A stretch of 64,000 nt of DNA from an uncultured bacterium (GCA_949293265.1 CASFCK010000002.1:1-64000), one strand, 5' to 3'. Shown: positions 9,784 to 18,479, counted from the stretch's first letter. Notes: generated by a model from the sequence alone, not told the origin. Program-made: numbers and translations.

Positions 9784-10193
9784 TTGGTTTAGATTTAGGC
9801 TCTAAGAGCTTAGGTATAGCTATATCAGATGAATTAAATATTTTAGCTAGTAGTTTAACTACTTATTATTTTAAAGAAGATGATTATAAAGCAGCCGTAA
9901 CTTATTTACTTGATTTGTGTAATAAATATCAAGTAAAAAAAGTGATTTTAGGTTTACCTAAACACATGAATGGTGATTTAGGAATTAGAGCTAACATTAG
10001 TTTTGAATTTAAAAAAATGATTGAAGACAATTCAAATATTGAAGTAATTTTATTTGATGAACGTTTAACCACATCACTAGTTGATAAAGCAATGTTAGAA
10101 GGTAATTTAAAAAGAAAAAAAAGAAAGGAAAAAAAGGATGAATTAGCTGCGGCTATTATTCTCCAAAATTATTTAGATCGAGGTAAATTATGA
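9774..10193 (+). CDS. ruvX: Holliday junction resolvase-like protein YqgF/RuvX
   Basis: RNase H-fold nuclease linked to pre-16S rRNA 5' maturation and proposed as a Holliday junction resolvase. The N-terminal GLDLGSKSLGIAISDE carries the first catalytic Asp, VILGLPKHMNGD follows in the middle, and LFDERLTTSLVDKAM and the late KDELAAAIILQNYL carry the other conserved residues. The length of 139 is normal. It overlaps alaS by 10 bases and ends with ATGA shared with the next gene, so translation is probably coupled across all three. Confidence 0.93.
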   Translation: MRIIGLDLGSKSLGIAISDELNILASSLTTYYFKEDDYKAAVTYLLDLCNKYQVKKVILGLPKHMNGDLGIRANISFEFKKMIEDNSNIEVILFDERLTTSLVDKAMLEGNLKRKKRKEKKDELAAAIILQNYLDRGKL

Positions 10194-10546
10194 CAGAGTA
10201 TATTATTATTAACGCAGATGGTAAAGAATTAAAATGCCCAATTATTTTCACTTATGAATCAAAAGAATTTGGCCATAAATATGTTATTTTTAGACATCAA
10301 GATTCTGATGAAATAAGTGCGATGATTTATGAAGAAAAAGATGATAAATCAGGCACTCTACTTCCTGTAGAAAATGATGAAGAATGGGATCATTTAGAAG
10401 AGGTAGTAAATCAATATTTCGAGGAACATCAACAACATCATCACCACGATGGCTGTCATTGTGATGATTGTGATGGCTGTGGTTGTGGTCATGATTCAGC
10501 ATGTGATTGTGACTGCGATCATGATTGTGATTGTCATCATGAATAA
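10190..10546 (+). CDS. DUF1292 (YrzB-like) protein with Cys/His/Asp-rich tail
   Basis: Residues 1 to about 80 match the short acidic DUF1292/YrzB family (FTYESKEFGHKYVIF, then acidic segments ending in NDEEWDHLEEVVNQYFEE), which follows ruvX in many Firmicutes; its function is unknown. Unlike YrzB, this protein continues with about 38 residues made almost only of His, Cys, Asp and Gly: I count 10 Cys and 10 His after residue 80, with CHC, CGCG, CDCDC and CDCHH patterns. Such a tail would be expected to bind several metal ions (zinc, copper or nickel). No transporter or metallochaperone gene is adjacent. The start codon overlaps the ruvX stop; the end overlaps trmR by 8 bases. Confidence 0.85.
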   Translation: MTEYIIINADGKELKCPIIFTYESKEFGHKYVIFRHQDSDEISAMIYEEKDDKSGTLLPVENDEEWDHLEEVVNQYFEEHQQHHHHDGCHCDDCDGCGCGHDSACDCDCDHDCDCHHE

Positions 10547-11120
10547 TATAGATGTTATTAAAGAATACGCAAAATTAAATCAGGTTCCAATAATTAATGA
10601 TGAAGGTTTAGCTTTTTTACTAGAACAAATAAATAAATATCAAGTAAAAGAAGTATTAGAACTAGGAACAGCTATCGCTTATTCAGCAATTATGATGGCC
10701 GAAAATGGAGCTAATGTTACAACAATTGAACGTGATAAAGAAATGTATGATCAAGCTATAAAAAATATAGCAGATTTAGGATTAACAACTAAAATTAATG
10801 TTGTTTATAAAGATGCATTAGATGCATTTGCTGATGTAGCCAATAAGGAATATGATATGTTATTTATTGATGCTGCAAAAGCACAATACGAAAAATTCTT
10901 TAATCTTTATACTCCTTTGTTAAAAAAGGGAGGTATTATTATTTGTGATAATTTAGACTTTCATGGCCTAGTAGAAACTGATTTAACACAATATAAAAGA
11001 CATTTAAGACAAATGCTTACAAAAATTAAGAATTTCCGTACTTTTTTAGTAAATAATCCTAACTATATCACAACTATTTATAAAATCGGTGACGGATTAA
11101 GTTTATCAATAAAAAAATAA
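10539..11120 (+). CDS. trmR: SAM-dependent O-methyltransferase, TrmR-like
   Basis: Class I methyltransferase of the YrrM/TrmR type, which in B. subtilis methylates 5-hydroxyuridine at position 34 of tRNAs. Motif I reads VLELGTAIAYSAIMMA and the acidic motif is VTTIERD; metal and active-site residues lie in MLFIDAAKAQYEKFF and IIICDNLDFHG. The frame stays open upstream into the DUF1292 tail, but those residues are a low-complexity shadow. The ATG at 10539 gives the usual N-terminus (193 residues) and an 8-base overlap. A strong terminator follows. The tRNA role is inferred from family and from the alaS-ruvX neighbourhood. Confidence 0.8.
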   Translation: MNNIDVIKEYAKLNQVPIINDEGLAFLLEQINKYQVKEVLELGTAIAYSAIMMAENGANVTTIERDKEMYDQAIKNIADLGLTTKINVVYKDALDAFADVANKEYDMLFIDAAKAQYEKFFNLYTPLLKKGGIIICDNLDFHGLVETDLTQYKRHLRQMLTKIKNFRTFLVNNPNYITTIYKIGDGLSLSIKK

Positions 11121-11125
11121 GTACT

Positions 11126-11162
11126 AATCTCCAAAATAAACTTTTATTTTGGAGATTTTTTT
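11126..11162 (+). terminator. Terminator after trmR
   Basis: Perfect long stem: 11126-11140 pairs with 11143-11157 (core ATCTCCAAAAT / ATTTTGGAGAT), followed by a T run. It ends the alaS-ruvX-yrzB-trmR unit. Confidence 0.9.
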
Positions 11163-11170
11163 AACAATAA

Positions 11171-11199
11171 TTGCTAAAAACAAAATTATGTCGTATAAT
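11171..11199 (+). promoter_or_regulatory. Promoter of the marR-phosphoesterase pair
   Basis: TTGCTA (11171-11176), 17 bases, TATAAT (11194-11199). It lies between the trmR terminator and the marR ribosome site. Confidence 0.8.
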
Positions 11200-11219
11200 G
11201 ATATAAAGGAGTGAGCAAA

Positions 11220-11648
11220 ATGGATCTAAAAAAACGTAAAGACGTTATAGAAATGGTAAAACACCTTTCTTACTTTTTCGATAAATATAAAGATAAATTA
11301 TGTGAACCATATGGCTTATCAAGTGTTCAATCAAAAGTTATTTTAGATGTCTATCACAACGAAGGAACTAAAATAACCGGTATATGTTCGCGCTTGAATA
11401 AAGAAACAAATACGATCTCACCATTAATTAATCGTTTAGTAAATCATGGTTATTTATCAAAGGTAAACGATGTAAATGATAAGCGGGTTTATTATATATA
11501 TTTAACAGATAAAGCCCAAAATATTATGGCAAATCTAATGAACGACATAGAAAAAGCAACGTGGCCACTTTTTGATTCTGTCGAGCCAAACGAATTAGAT
11601 ATGATTTATAAATCACTGAAAATATTAATGAATGTTATAAAGGAGTAG
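11220..11648 (+). CDS. MarR-family transcriptional regulator
   Basis: A 142-residue winged-helix regulator. LSSVQSKVILDVYHNEGTKI begins the DNA-binding core, NKETNTISPLINRLVNHGYL is the recognition helix region, and DVNDKRVYYIYLTDKA forms the wing with the conserved D-x-R. AAAGGAGTG is 8 bases ahead of the ATG at 11220; a GTG at 11211 inside the Shine-Dalgarno is not credible as start. It is followed one base later by a phosphoesterase gene. Ligand and targets are unknown. Confidence 0.88.
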   Translation: MDLKKRKDVIEMVKHLSYFFDKYKDKLCEPYGLSSVQSKVILDVYHNEGTKITGICSRLNKETNTISPLINRLVNHGYLSKVNDVNDKRVYYIYLTDKAQNIMANLMNDIEKATWPLFDSVEPNELDMIYKSLKILMNVIKE

Positions 11649-11649
11649 T

Positions 11650-12180
11650 ATGCGTTATTTAATAGCTTCCGATATCCATGGTTCTTTTCAAGATGCCAAA
11701 TTTATATATAACAAATTCAAAGAAGAAGAATTTGATTACTTGGTTTTATTAGGTGATGTTTTATATCATGGACCACGTAATGATTTGCCTGAAGATTATA
11801 ATCCTAAAGCTGTAATTACCTTATTAAATCAAATAAAAGATAAAATAATTTGTATAAAAGGTAATTGCGAAGCATATGTTGATCAAATGGTATTACAATT
11901 TAAGATCCTAGAATGTCATTTTATAGATTTAGGCACAAAAACATATTACTTATGTCATGGTCATAAATTACTATTTAATAAAGATGATTGTCAAACCAAT
12001 CAAATTGTTTTATATGGTCATTATCACATACCTAGTCTTAAAGTGTATGATGATATAACTTATATTAATGTTGGGAGTATTGCTTTACCAAAGGAAAATA
12101 ATCCTAAAACCTATGCTATTTTAGATGAAAATGGTATTAAAATATTTGATATTAAAGATAATGAACTTTTTTCTTATTAG
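11650..12180 (+). CDS. YfcE-type metallophosphoesterase
   Basis: Calcineurin-like phosphodiesterase of 176 residues. The metal-binding motifs appear in order: ASDIHGS (DxH), LLGDVLYHG (GD), GNCE (GNC/H), CHGHK (H) and YGHYHIPS (GHxH). Members cleave model phosphodiesters; the physiological substrate is unknown. AAGGAG lies shortly before the ATG. It is co-transcribed with the MarR regulator, which may control it. A short terminator begins at its stop codon. Confidence 0.85.
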   Translation: MRYLIASDIHGSFQDAKFIYNKFKEEEFDYLVLLGDVLYHGPRNDLPEDYNPKAVITLLNQIKDKIICIKGNCEAYVDQMVLQFKILECHFIDLGTKTYYLCHGHKLLFNKDDCQTNQIVLYGHYHIPSLKVYDDITYINVGSIALPKENNPKTYAILDENGIKIFDIKDNELFSY

Positions 12181-12207
12181 ATTGCTAAAACAGCAATCTT
12201 TTTTTCT
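12180..12207 (+). terminator. Terminator after the phosphoesterase gene
   Basis: GATTGCT, loop AAAAC, AGCAATC, then a T run. Confidence 0.85.
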
Positions 12208-12233
12208 ATATATATTATGAGGAAGGGATAAAA

Positions 12234-12710
12234 ATGAAATATCTATATTATATATTTTTAGCAATAATACTAATAAGTTTAGGATTTAATAATATAGTAA
12301 ATAAAAAAGAAGAAAATATTGTAGAAGCACCTAAAATAAGCTATATAACAATTAGTGCTAAAGGCTGTTGTTCTAAACCAGGGACATATGAAATTCCTAA
12401 TCATTATACTAAAGATAAGATATTAGAATTAGTAGGAGCTACTGATAGTTCAATTTATCTTGACTTTGAAATAGAGGATGGCTTAGAAATAGTGTTTTAT
12501 GAACCACCTTTAAATCCTATCATTATTGAAAAAGCTACTTTTGAAGAGCTAGATAGTTTACCAGGAATAGGTGAAGTAAAAGCAAATAAAATATTAGAAT
12601 ATTTAGAAATTAATTTAATGTTTAAAGATTGGACTACTTTCTTTTCATTAGTCGGAATAAAAAATGCCAAAGACCAGTTGGAAATTAAGCTTAAGGCAGT
12701 ATTGCGATAA
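12234..12710 (+). CDS. comEA: ComEA-like DNA receptor
   Basis: Membrane-anchored DNA-binding protein of the natural transformation machinery. Residues about 4-22 are an N-terminal transmembrane anchor, a SLBB-like segment covers about 38-95, and the C-terminal part holds the helix-hairpin-helix motif LDSLPGIGEVKANKIL (about 105-120). At 158 residues it is somewhat shorter than B. subtilis ComEA. It precedes and overlaps comEC, the usual order. No pilus genes are in the window, so whether the cell is transformable is not shown. Confidence 0.85.
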   Translation: MKYLYYIFLAIILISLGFNNIVNKKEENIVEAPKISYITISAKGCCSKPGTYEIPNHYTKDKILELVGATDSSIYLDFEIEDGLEIVFYEPPLNPIIIEKATFEELDSLPGIGEVKANKILEYLEINLMFKDWTTFFSLVGIKNAKDQLEIKLKAVLR

Positions 12711-14760
12711 ACTGCATTTTATAGTATTTGCTCAAGTATTTTTAGCTATAGCCTTAATTGTTAAACCATTCATTATTGTATATATAATTTATATATATTT
12801 TTTGTTTAAAAGAAAGCTGATAAATAAAAAATTGATTATATTTTTAATATTATTAGCATTAATATTTATATTTTTATTTTTATTTTATAATATAAGTCCA
12901 AATTATATTAACGGTAATATTTATGTGATTGAAGTAAAAGAAAATTATTTTATTTATTATTATAAATTTAATAAATACATGTCATATACAAAATTAAATA
13001 TAGAAGCAGGAGATATCCTATATATTACTGCTTATAAAGCTGAATATTTAAGCCCATCATATCCTGGTGATTTTGATACTTTAAACTTTTTAAGGGGAAA
13101 AGAAATTAAAAACATTTATGAAATTGAAGAATATCAAATAATTTCCCATATTTTTAATTTTAATAATTTACGAAATAAAATATTAACTTATTATAAACCT
13201 AAAATAGCTTCTGAATATTATGACATATTTAGCTGTTTAATATTTGGCCAAAATTCAATTGAAGATACTTCAAGTTATGCTAAATTAAACATATTACATG
13301 TTTTAGCTCTTAGTGGTTTTCATTTACTGTTAATATATAATTTTCTTTTTAAAATCATTTTTAAAAAAAGTAAAAGATATATTTTATCTGAAAACATTAG
13401 TTTATTATTTATAACATTTTATGTATTATTGTGCGGAATGTCACTTTCGCTATTAAGAGCATTATTTTTTTTAATATTAACTAAAATAAATAAGCGATTG
13501 GATATCGGTTTTAATAAATTAGATATATTTTCTATAACGTTTTTGCTATTAACAATTAATCCCTTAAAAATATATAATATTGGTTTTATTTTAGCTAATT
13601 TAGCAAGTTTTTTGATTTTATTTTTAAAAGATTTTGTTAAATGTCAAAACAAATTTAAAAGGCAAATATTAGAAGGAATACTATTTTTATTAATTTGTTT
13701 TCCTTTTATTAGCAATATGTCTAATCAATTATCATTATTTAGTTTTATTTCTTTTATTTTCGCAAACATTATATCTTATATTTTTATTCCAATATTATTT
13801 ATTTTTTTAATTGTGCCTTCATTAAGCCATTATTTAGTGTTTTTAATACTTGGTTTTACTAGTGAATTAGAATTTATTTCTAATTTATTAGTAATAAGTT
13901 TTCCTTATATGAATAATTATTATAAATTAATTTATTATTTTTTATTATTCTTAATTCTATTTAATTTAAGTCAAGGTGTCAGAAAAAAAACCTATGTTTT
14001 TTCATTTATTATTCTGCTATTAATTTATTTAATTTCACCAAAATTAACAAAGGATAAAGTTGTTTTTATTGATTGTGGCCAAGGAGATGCGGTTATAGTT
14101 AATTCTAGTAATAAATATTTTTTAATTGATTGTTATAATGCGTATGATTATTTATTAAAAACAAATATAACTAAATTAGAAGCCTTATTTATATCACATA
14201 GTGATAGTGACCATTTAGGTGATGCCTTAGAAATTGTTGCTAACCTAGATGTTAATATAGTTTATTATTCTAAATATGATAAAGAAATAATAAATATATT
14301 TAAAGGTTATGATGTTAGATTAGAACCATTAGACTTTAATGACAATGTAAAGATAGGAAACAGTTTAATTCATGTAATTTCAGGTTTAAAAGAATATGAA
14401 GATATAAATGATAACTCATTAGTATTCTATTTAGAAATAATGAATAAAACATTTTTATTTACGGGAGATATTTCTAAAGAAGTAGAATTAGATTTATTGC
14501 CTTATTTAAATGATGTAGATGTTTTGAAGGTTGCCCATCATGGATCAGATACTTCGACTAGCCGCGAATTTTTAACTTGCGTTAAACCCGAAATAGCTAT
14601 AATATCAGTAGGTTATCAAAATCGTTATGGTTTTCCTAAAAAAATAACAGTAAATAATTTAGCTGATTATAGTTTGATTTATTTAACTTATAATTATGGT
14701 AATATAACCATTAATGCTAATACAATAAAAACTTATAAAAATGAAGCTTTTGTGCTATAA
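12664..14760 (+). CDS. comEC: ComEC/Rec2 DNA-uptake channel
   Basis: Polytopic membrane channel that imports single-stranded DNA. Many hydrophobic segments fill residues about 15-460; the competence-domain signature appears around LNILHVLALSGFHLLLIY. Residues about 465-698 are a metallo-beta-lactamase-like domain (FIDCGQGDAVIV, SHSDSDHLGDA, FTGDISKE, KVAHHGSDTS). The ATG at 12664 gives a 47-base overlap with comEA, and no better start is visible downstream without losing hydrophobic N-terminal residues. holA follows 20 bases later, as in B. subtilis. Confidence 0.9.
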   Translation: MPKTSWKLSLRQYCDKLHFIVFAQVFLAIALIVKPFIIVYIIYIYFLFKRKLINKKLIIFLILLALIFIFLFLFYNISPNYINGNIYVIEVKENYFIYYYKFNKYMSYTKLNIEAGDILYITAYKAEYLSPSYPGDFDTLNFLRGKEIKNIYEIEEYQIISHIFNFNNLRNKILTYYKPKIASEYYDIFSCLIFGQNSIEDTSSYAKLNILHVLALSGFHLLLIYNFLFKIIFKKSKRYILSENISLLFITFYVLLCGMSLSLLRALFFLILTKINKRLDIGFNKLDIFSITFLLLTINPLKIYNIGFILANLASFLILFLKDFVKCQNKFKRQILEGILFLLICFPFISNMSNQLSLFSFISFIFANIISYIFIPILFIFLIVPSLSHYLVFLILGFTSELEFISNLLVISFPYMNNYYKLIYYFLLFLILFNLSQGVRKKTYVFSFIILLLIYLISPKLTKDKVVFIDCGQGDAVIVNSSNKYFLIDCYNAYDYLLKTNITKLEALFISHSDSDHLGDALEIVANLDVNIVYYSKYDKEIINIFKGYDVRLEPLDFNDNVKIGNSLIHVISGLKEYEDINDNSLVFYLEIMNKTFLFTGDISKEVELDLLPYLNDVDVLKVAHHGSDTSTSREFLTCVKPEIAIISVGYQNRYGFPKKITVNNLADYSLIYLTYNYGNITINANTIKTYKNEAFVL

Positions 14761-14780
14761 TTAAAGTTAGGTGATGCACT

Positions 14781-15704
14781 ATGCAAAATTTTATAATCTA
14801 TGGTCAAGAAAGCGTAATGGTTGAAGCTAAGATTAAAGAAGTTTTAGAAGATTTGAATTTAGACATTGAGATTGAATATTTTAATATTAAAGATGATGGT
14901 ATAAATCAAATATTAGGGGTATTAAACACACCTACTTTTTTAAGCCCGACTAAATGCGTTGTCATAAAAAACTGTGAAGACATATTTAATGTTGAAACTA
15001 AATATTATAAATATTTTTTACAATATTTAGCTAATCCAGCTAGTTTTACGGTTTTATTTATGTGGTTTAAAAAAATAGATAATAGTCTATTTACAGATAT
15101 AAAAAAATTAGCTATCTATTATGAATTAATTGAGAAAAAGGAAGATAGTGTAACTTTTATTAATAAATATTTAGCTAATAACGAATTTATAATTAATGAT
15201 GATGCCCTAGATTATATCGTTAGTTATGGGGAAGATCTTTCCTTGTTAAAAAATATATTAGATGAATTAATTTGTTATAAAATTGATACTAAAACGATAG
15301 CTAAAGAGGATATAGAAGCTTTATTAGAGGCGCCTTTAGAAGACAATGTATATGAATTATGTAATGCCGTGATTAAAAGAGATGGTATAAAAGCTTATAA
15401 TATATATAATGATTTGCTTAAATTTAATGTTGTACCCACGTACTTATTAGGCCTAATCATTAATAAATTTCAAGAAATTTATAATAACAATATTTTAGTA
15501 AATAACGGTTATACGCAAAATGATATTGCGCAAATCAATAATGTCAAATTAGGAAGGGCATATTATATGCTACAAGAAGCTAAAAATATATCAACTAATA
15601 GCCTAAAGAAAACATTAAAACAATTAAATGAATTAGAATATGGCATAAAAAAAGGTACCTTAAATCAAAAGGTAGCCTTTAGTAGTTATTTATTAAGTTT
15701 ATAA
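14781..15704 (+). CDS. holA: DNA polymerase III delta subunit
   Basis: Clamp-loader subunit that opens the beta clamp. The N-terminus NFIIYGQE is the usual start of the AAA-like domain, and KCVVIKNCEDIF and the middle and C-terminal helical domains fit HolA; 307 residues is close to the family length (B. subtilis YqeN 347). Overall conservation is low, as normal for HolA, so position between comEC and rpsT, identical to B. subtilis, is strong support. The gene is followed by a bidirectional terminator facing rpsT. Confidence 0.85.
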   Translation: MQNFIIYGQESVMVEAKIKEVLEDLNLDIEIEYFNIKDDGINQILGVLNTPTFLSPTKCVVIKNCEDIFNVETKYYKYFLQYLANPASFTVLFMWFKKIDNSLFTDIKKLAIYYELIEKKEDSVTFINKYLANNEFIINDDALDYIVSYGEDLSLLKNILDELICYKIDTKTIAKEDIEALLEAPLEDNVYELCNAVIKRDGIKAYNIYNDLLKFNVVPTYLLGLIINKFQEIYNNNILVNNGYTQNDIAQINNVKLGRAYYMLQEAKNISTNSLKKTLKQLNELEYGIKKGTLNQKVAFSSYLLSL

Positions 15705-15737
15705 AATAAAAAAAGACTTCCCGTCTTTTTTTATTTT
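15703..15737. terminator. Bidirectional terminator between holA and rpsT
   Basis: A-rich arm ending GAC (15703-15717), loop TTCCC, GTC plus T-rich arm (15723-15737): a perfect inverted repeat that overlaps both stop codons and gives a T tract on either strand. Confidence 0.88.
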
Positions 15738-15994
15738 AAGCTATTAACAGCTTCTGCTAATTTAGATTTATTACGGCTAACATAATTTTTATGTACTATG
15801 CCTTTAGCTAATGCTTTATCAAGATTCTTGTAAGCAACATTTAAGCATTCTTCAGCTTTTACTAAATCTTTTGCAGCTACTGCAGTGCGAACGTCCTTTA
15901 ATGAAGTTTTTAATTTAGATTTATAAGAAAAGTTTGCTAATCTGCTTTTTTCATTTGTTTTAGTTCTTTTAATTTGTTGTTTAATATTTGCCAT
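15731..15994 (-). CDS. rpsT: 30S ribosomal protein S20
   Basis: Primary 16S rRNA-binding protein of the small subunit. The 87-residue sequence starts MANIKQQIKRTKTNEKSR, the typical S20 N-terminus, and is Lys/Ala-rich throughout with SKLAEAVNSL at the end. The start is fixed by GGAGGTG just ahead of the ATG on the minus strand; the frame remains open further upstream but those residues are not S20. It is convergent with holA and divergent from pgsA. Confidence 0.95.
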   Translation of the reverse strand: MANIKQQIKRTKTNEKSRLANFSYKSKLKTSLKDVRTAVAAKDLVKAEECLNVAYKNLDKALAKGIVHKNYVSRNKSKLAEAVNSLK

Positions 15995-16025
15995 GGTTTC
16001 ACCTCCGTTAGCTATAACGCATCTA

Positions 16026-16054
16026 ATTATAGCAAAAAGATTATTTACTTGCAA
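16026..16054 (-). promoter_or_regulatory. rpsT promoter
   Basis: On the minus strand TTGCAA (16049-16054), 17 bases, TATAAT (16026-16031), about 31 bases ahead of the rpsT start. Confidence 0.85.
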
Positions 16055-16070
16055 TAAAATAAAAAAATAA

Positions 16071-16099
16071 TGTTAAAAAAAATATTATTATGTTATAAT
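16071..16099 (+). promoter_or_regulatory. pgsA promoter, extended -10
   Basis: TATAAT at 16094-16099 preceded by TGT (extended -10), with a weak -35 TGTTAA at 16071-16076. It sits 18 bases ahead of the pgsA start, so the leader is very short. Confidence 0.6.
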
Positions 16100-16117
16100 A
16101 GCGTGGAGGTTGATATT

Positions 16118-16684
16118 ATGACTTTACCTAATAAATTAACAATGTTGAGAATAATTATAATCCCTATTATGGTTATTTTATATTTTATTCCTTATTTAAA
16201 AGATAATTTTGTTTTTAGTGGTTTATCTTGGCTATATTTAATCGAAGTAATATTGTTTGCTGTTGCTAGCATAACCGATTTTTTAGATGGCCATATTGCT
16301 AGAAGCAGAAACCTAGTGACAACTTTTGGTAAATTTGCAGATCCATTAGCAGATAAAATGCTAACTTTTACAGCGATGTCTATTTTTTTAGCTGATGGCA
16401 TAATGCCTTTATGGGCATTTGTAATAATACTAGTAAGAGAGTTTATGGTATCTGGTATAAGAATGGTGTTAGCTGATAAACAAGTAGTTATAGCGGCTGC
16501 TAAACTTGGTAAATATAAAACAGCTTGTACGATGGTGGCATTAATAGTAATGTTTTTTAGTAATTGTCATGATGTAGTATATGTTATTGGCCAAGTCTTG
16601 ATTTATCTTGCTACATTATTAACTATTATTTCTGGTTTAGAATATTTATTAAAAAATCGTAAAGAAATATTTGAATCAATGTAA
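16118..16684 (+). CDS. pgsA: CDP-diacylglycerol-glycerol-3-phosphate 3-phosphatidyltransferase
   Basis: Integral membrane enzyme that makes phosphatidylglycerophosphate, the committed step to phosphatidylglycerol. The CDP-alcohol phosphatidyltransferase signature DGxxAR...G...D...D is complete: DGHIARSRNLVTTFGKFADP then LADK. Four or more hydrophobic segments are present. The start at 16118 gives MTLPNKLTMLR, the standard N-terminus, with GGAGGTTG ahead; the frame is open further upstream without homology. It precedes recA, as in B. subtilis except that cinA is not between them. Confidence 0.95.
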   Translation: MTLPNKLTMLRIIIIPIMVILYFIPYLKDNFVFSGLSWLYLIEVILFAVASITDFLDGHIARSRNLVTTFGKFADPLADKMLTFTAMSIFLADGIMPLWAFVIILVREFMVSGIRMVLADKQVVIAAAKLGKYKTACTMVALIVMFFSNCHDVVYVIGQVLIYLATLLTIISGLEYLLKNRKEIFESM

Positions 16685-16729
16685 AAAAAATTATTTTTTT
16701 GACTATATATTATACGAGGTGACAAAAAA

Positions 16730-17722
16730 ATGGCTGATAGTAGAGAACAAGCTTTAGAACAAGCTTTAAAATCAATCGAAAAAGACTTTGGTAAAGGCTC
16801 GATTATGCGGCTTGGTGACAAAGTTAAAGATAAATATGATGTTATACCAACAGGCTCTTATGCTTTAGATAAAGCTTTAGGTGTAGGTGGATATCCAAGA
16901 GGAAGAATTATTGAAATATTTGGTCCGGAGTCTTCTGGTAAAACTACGTTTGCCTTACATGCTATAGCTAGTGTACAAAAACAAGGTGGTTATGCAGCTT
17001 TTATTGATGCTGAAAATGCATTAGATCCTATTTATGCAAAAGCTTTAGGAGTAGATATTGATAACTTGTTATTATCGCAACCAAATTCTGGTGAACAAGC
17101 CTTAGAAATTGCGGAAGCTTTAATTAAATCTGGCAGTGTTGATTTAATTGTAGTTGATAGCGTGGCTGCTTTAGTACCAGAAGCTGAATTAAATGGTGAT
17201 ATGGGAGATAGTCATGTTGGTCTTCATGCTAGATTAATGAGTCAGGCTATGCGAATGTTATCAGGAATTATTGCTAAAACAAATTGTGTTGCTATTTTCA
17301 TTAACCAAATTCGCGAAAAAGTTGGTGTAATGTTTGGTAACCCTGAAACTACTACAGGGGGTAGAGCACTAAAGTTTTATGCTTCTATTCGTCTTGATAT
17401 TAGAAGAAGTGAACAATTAAAAGATGGCACAAATGTAATAGGAAACAAAACAGTAGTTAAAGTTGTTAAGAATAAGGTTGCTCCACCATTTAGAACTGCT
17501 GAAGTAGATATAATTTATGGTGAAGGTATTTCGCATTTATCTGAGATTATTGATTTAGGTGTGAATTATGAAATTATAAAAAAGGCCGGTGCTTGGTTTA
17601 GTTATAATGATAATAAAATTGGTCAAGGTAAAGAAGCGGCTAAACGTTATCTAAAAGAAAATCCGGAAATCTTAGCTGAAGTAGAAACAAAATTAAAAGA
17701 AGCTATGAATATTAATAATTAA
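16730..17722 (+). CDS. recA: Recombinase RecA
   Basis: Strand-exchange ATPase for homologous recombination and SOS signalling. Walker [10 protein letters not shown] is at about residue 65, Walker [11 protein letters not shown] near 142, loop L2 around [16 protein letters not shown]. At 330 residues it has a short C-terminal tail compared with many RecA proteins. GAGGTGAC lies before the ATG. No LexA-type box was recognised in the 45 bases upstream, so SOS control is not supported by what is visible. A terminator follows. Confidence 0.97.
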   Translation: MADSREQALEQALKSIEKDFGKGSIMRLGDKVKDKYDVIPTGSYALDKALGVGGYPRGRIIEIFGPESSGKTTFALHAIASVQKQGGYAAFIDAENALDPIYAKALGVDIDNLLLSQPNSGEQALEIAEALIKSGSVDLIVVDSVAALVPEAELNGDMGDSHVGLHARLMSQAMRMLSGIIAKTNCVAIFINQIREKVGVMFGNPETTTGGRALKFYASIRLDIRRSEQLKDGTNVIGNKTVVKVVKNKVAPPFRTAEVDIIYGEGISHLSEIIDLGVNYEIIKKAGAWFSYNDNKIGQGKEAAKRYLKENPEILAEVETKLKEAMNINN

Positions 17723-17757
17723 AAAGCAGCACATAATTAAAGCGCTGCTTTTTGTTT
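17722..17757 (+). terminator. Terminator after recA
   Basis: AAAAGCAGC (17722-17730) pairs with GCTGCTTTT (17744-17752), followed by further T. It may also serve the opposing gene that ends at 17773. Confidence 0.85.
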
Positions 17758-17772
17758 TTGTATAAACCTTTT

Positions 17773-18354
17773 TTAGTTTTCAAAACCACCAGTTAAAATT
17801 TTATATTCACCATATTCATAACTTATTAAATCATTATATTCTTTAGTTGTTCCACTCTCTTCAACACTATATGTAACTAACACATATAAAGTTGGTTTAG
17901 GGAATGGTACAAGATAATTTTTTCTTTCAGCAAATACACCTAAATCAGTAATGGTAAAAGTTTGTTCATGATTAGAACTTTGACGCATATCAATAGTACG
18001 TGAAGATGAGGCTTTGAAAGCATCTTTACTAATCCAATTACTAGCAAGTGCTAATTTAACGCTAAAGCGGTTGTTAACTAGTTTACCGTTTATATTTTCA
18101 CTTGGAATAGTTATTTTATAACTAGCATCAAAATCATCAGACACATCAAAAGAATTACATACTATGTTTAATTCATAATTAGTCAAATTATTATTATCAA
18201 TTTCATAAAGTGTGTTAGTATCGCTAATACCAAACTTTTCAACAACATCTATTTTAGTATTAAAATATATTGTTACATAATAAGTTGGAATAGCTATGAT
18301 AATAATTGCTAATATTATGAACAAGAAAACAAATTTACGTGGTATTTTATGCAT
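17773..18354 (-). CDS. Membrane-anchored hypothetical protein
   Basis: Not recognised. 193 residues: a basic N-terminus (HKIPRK), one hydrophobic segment at about 9-31, then a polar, probably extracytoplasmic part rich in beta-strand-like stretches and with few charged clusters (for example ITIPSENINGKLVNN, LYVLVTYSVEES). GGAGGG precedes the ATG on the minus strand, and a good promoter lies upstream. It stands alone, opposite to recA and rny, where B. subtilis has an unrelated gene. It could be an LEA/WHy-like or Ig-like surface protein, but no motif proves this. Confidence 0.75.
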   Translation of the reverse strand: MHKIPRKFVFLFIILAIIIIAIPTYYVTIYFNTKIDVVEKFGISDTNTLYEIDNNNLTNYELNIVCNSFDVSDDFDASYKITIPSENINGKLVNNRFSVKLALASNWISKDAFKASSSRTIDMRQSSNHEQTFTITDLGVFAERKNYLVPFPKPTLYVLVTYSVEESGTTKEYNDLISYEYGEYKILTGGFEN

Positions 18355-18379
18355 TATATTCCCTCCAAAATCTATTAAT

Positions 18380-18407
18380 ATTATATCTATTTTACTTGTT
18401 TTTTCAA
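18380..18407 (-). promoter_or_regulatory. Promoter of the 17773-18354 gene
   Basis: On the minus strand TTGAAA (18402-18407), 16 bases, TATAAT (18380-18385). Back-to-back with the rny promoter. Confidence 0.7.
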
Positions 18408-18450
18408 GAAATATATTATTTTATTTAGTAAAGTATTTTTGACGTATTTA

Positions 18451-18479
18451 TTGACTAGATAGGTTTATTTTAGTATAAT
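18451..18479 (+). promoter_or_regulatory. rny promoter
   Basis: TTGACT (18451-18456), 17 bases, TATAAT (18474-18479): near consensus, 44 bases ahead of the rny ATG. Confidence 0.88.

Noticed and set aside
10290-10502. His/Asn-rich minus-strand open frame
   Set aside because: Antisense shadow of the Cys/His tail; no ribosome site.
10449-10538. N-terminal extension of TrmR (MAVIVMIVMAV...)
   Set aside because: It is the +1-frame reading of the GAT/TGT-rich metal-tail region of the preceding gene; the ATG at 10539 gives the normal methyltransferase start.
16685-16729. LexA/SOS box upstream of recA
   Set aside because: No GAAC..GTTC-type or other recognised box was found in the short gap; TTTGACT lies too close to TATATT to be a normal -35/-10 pair.
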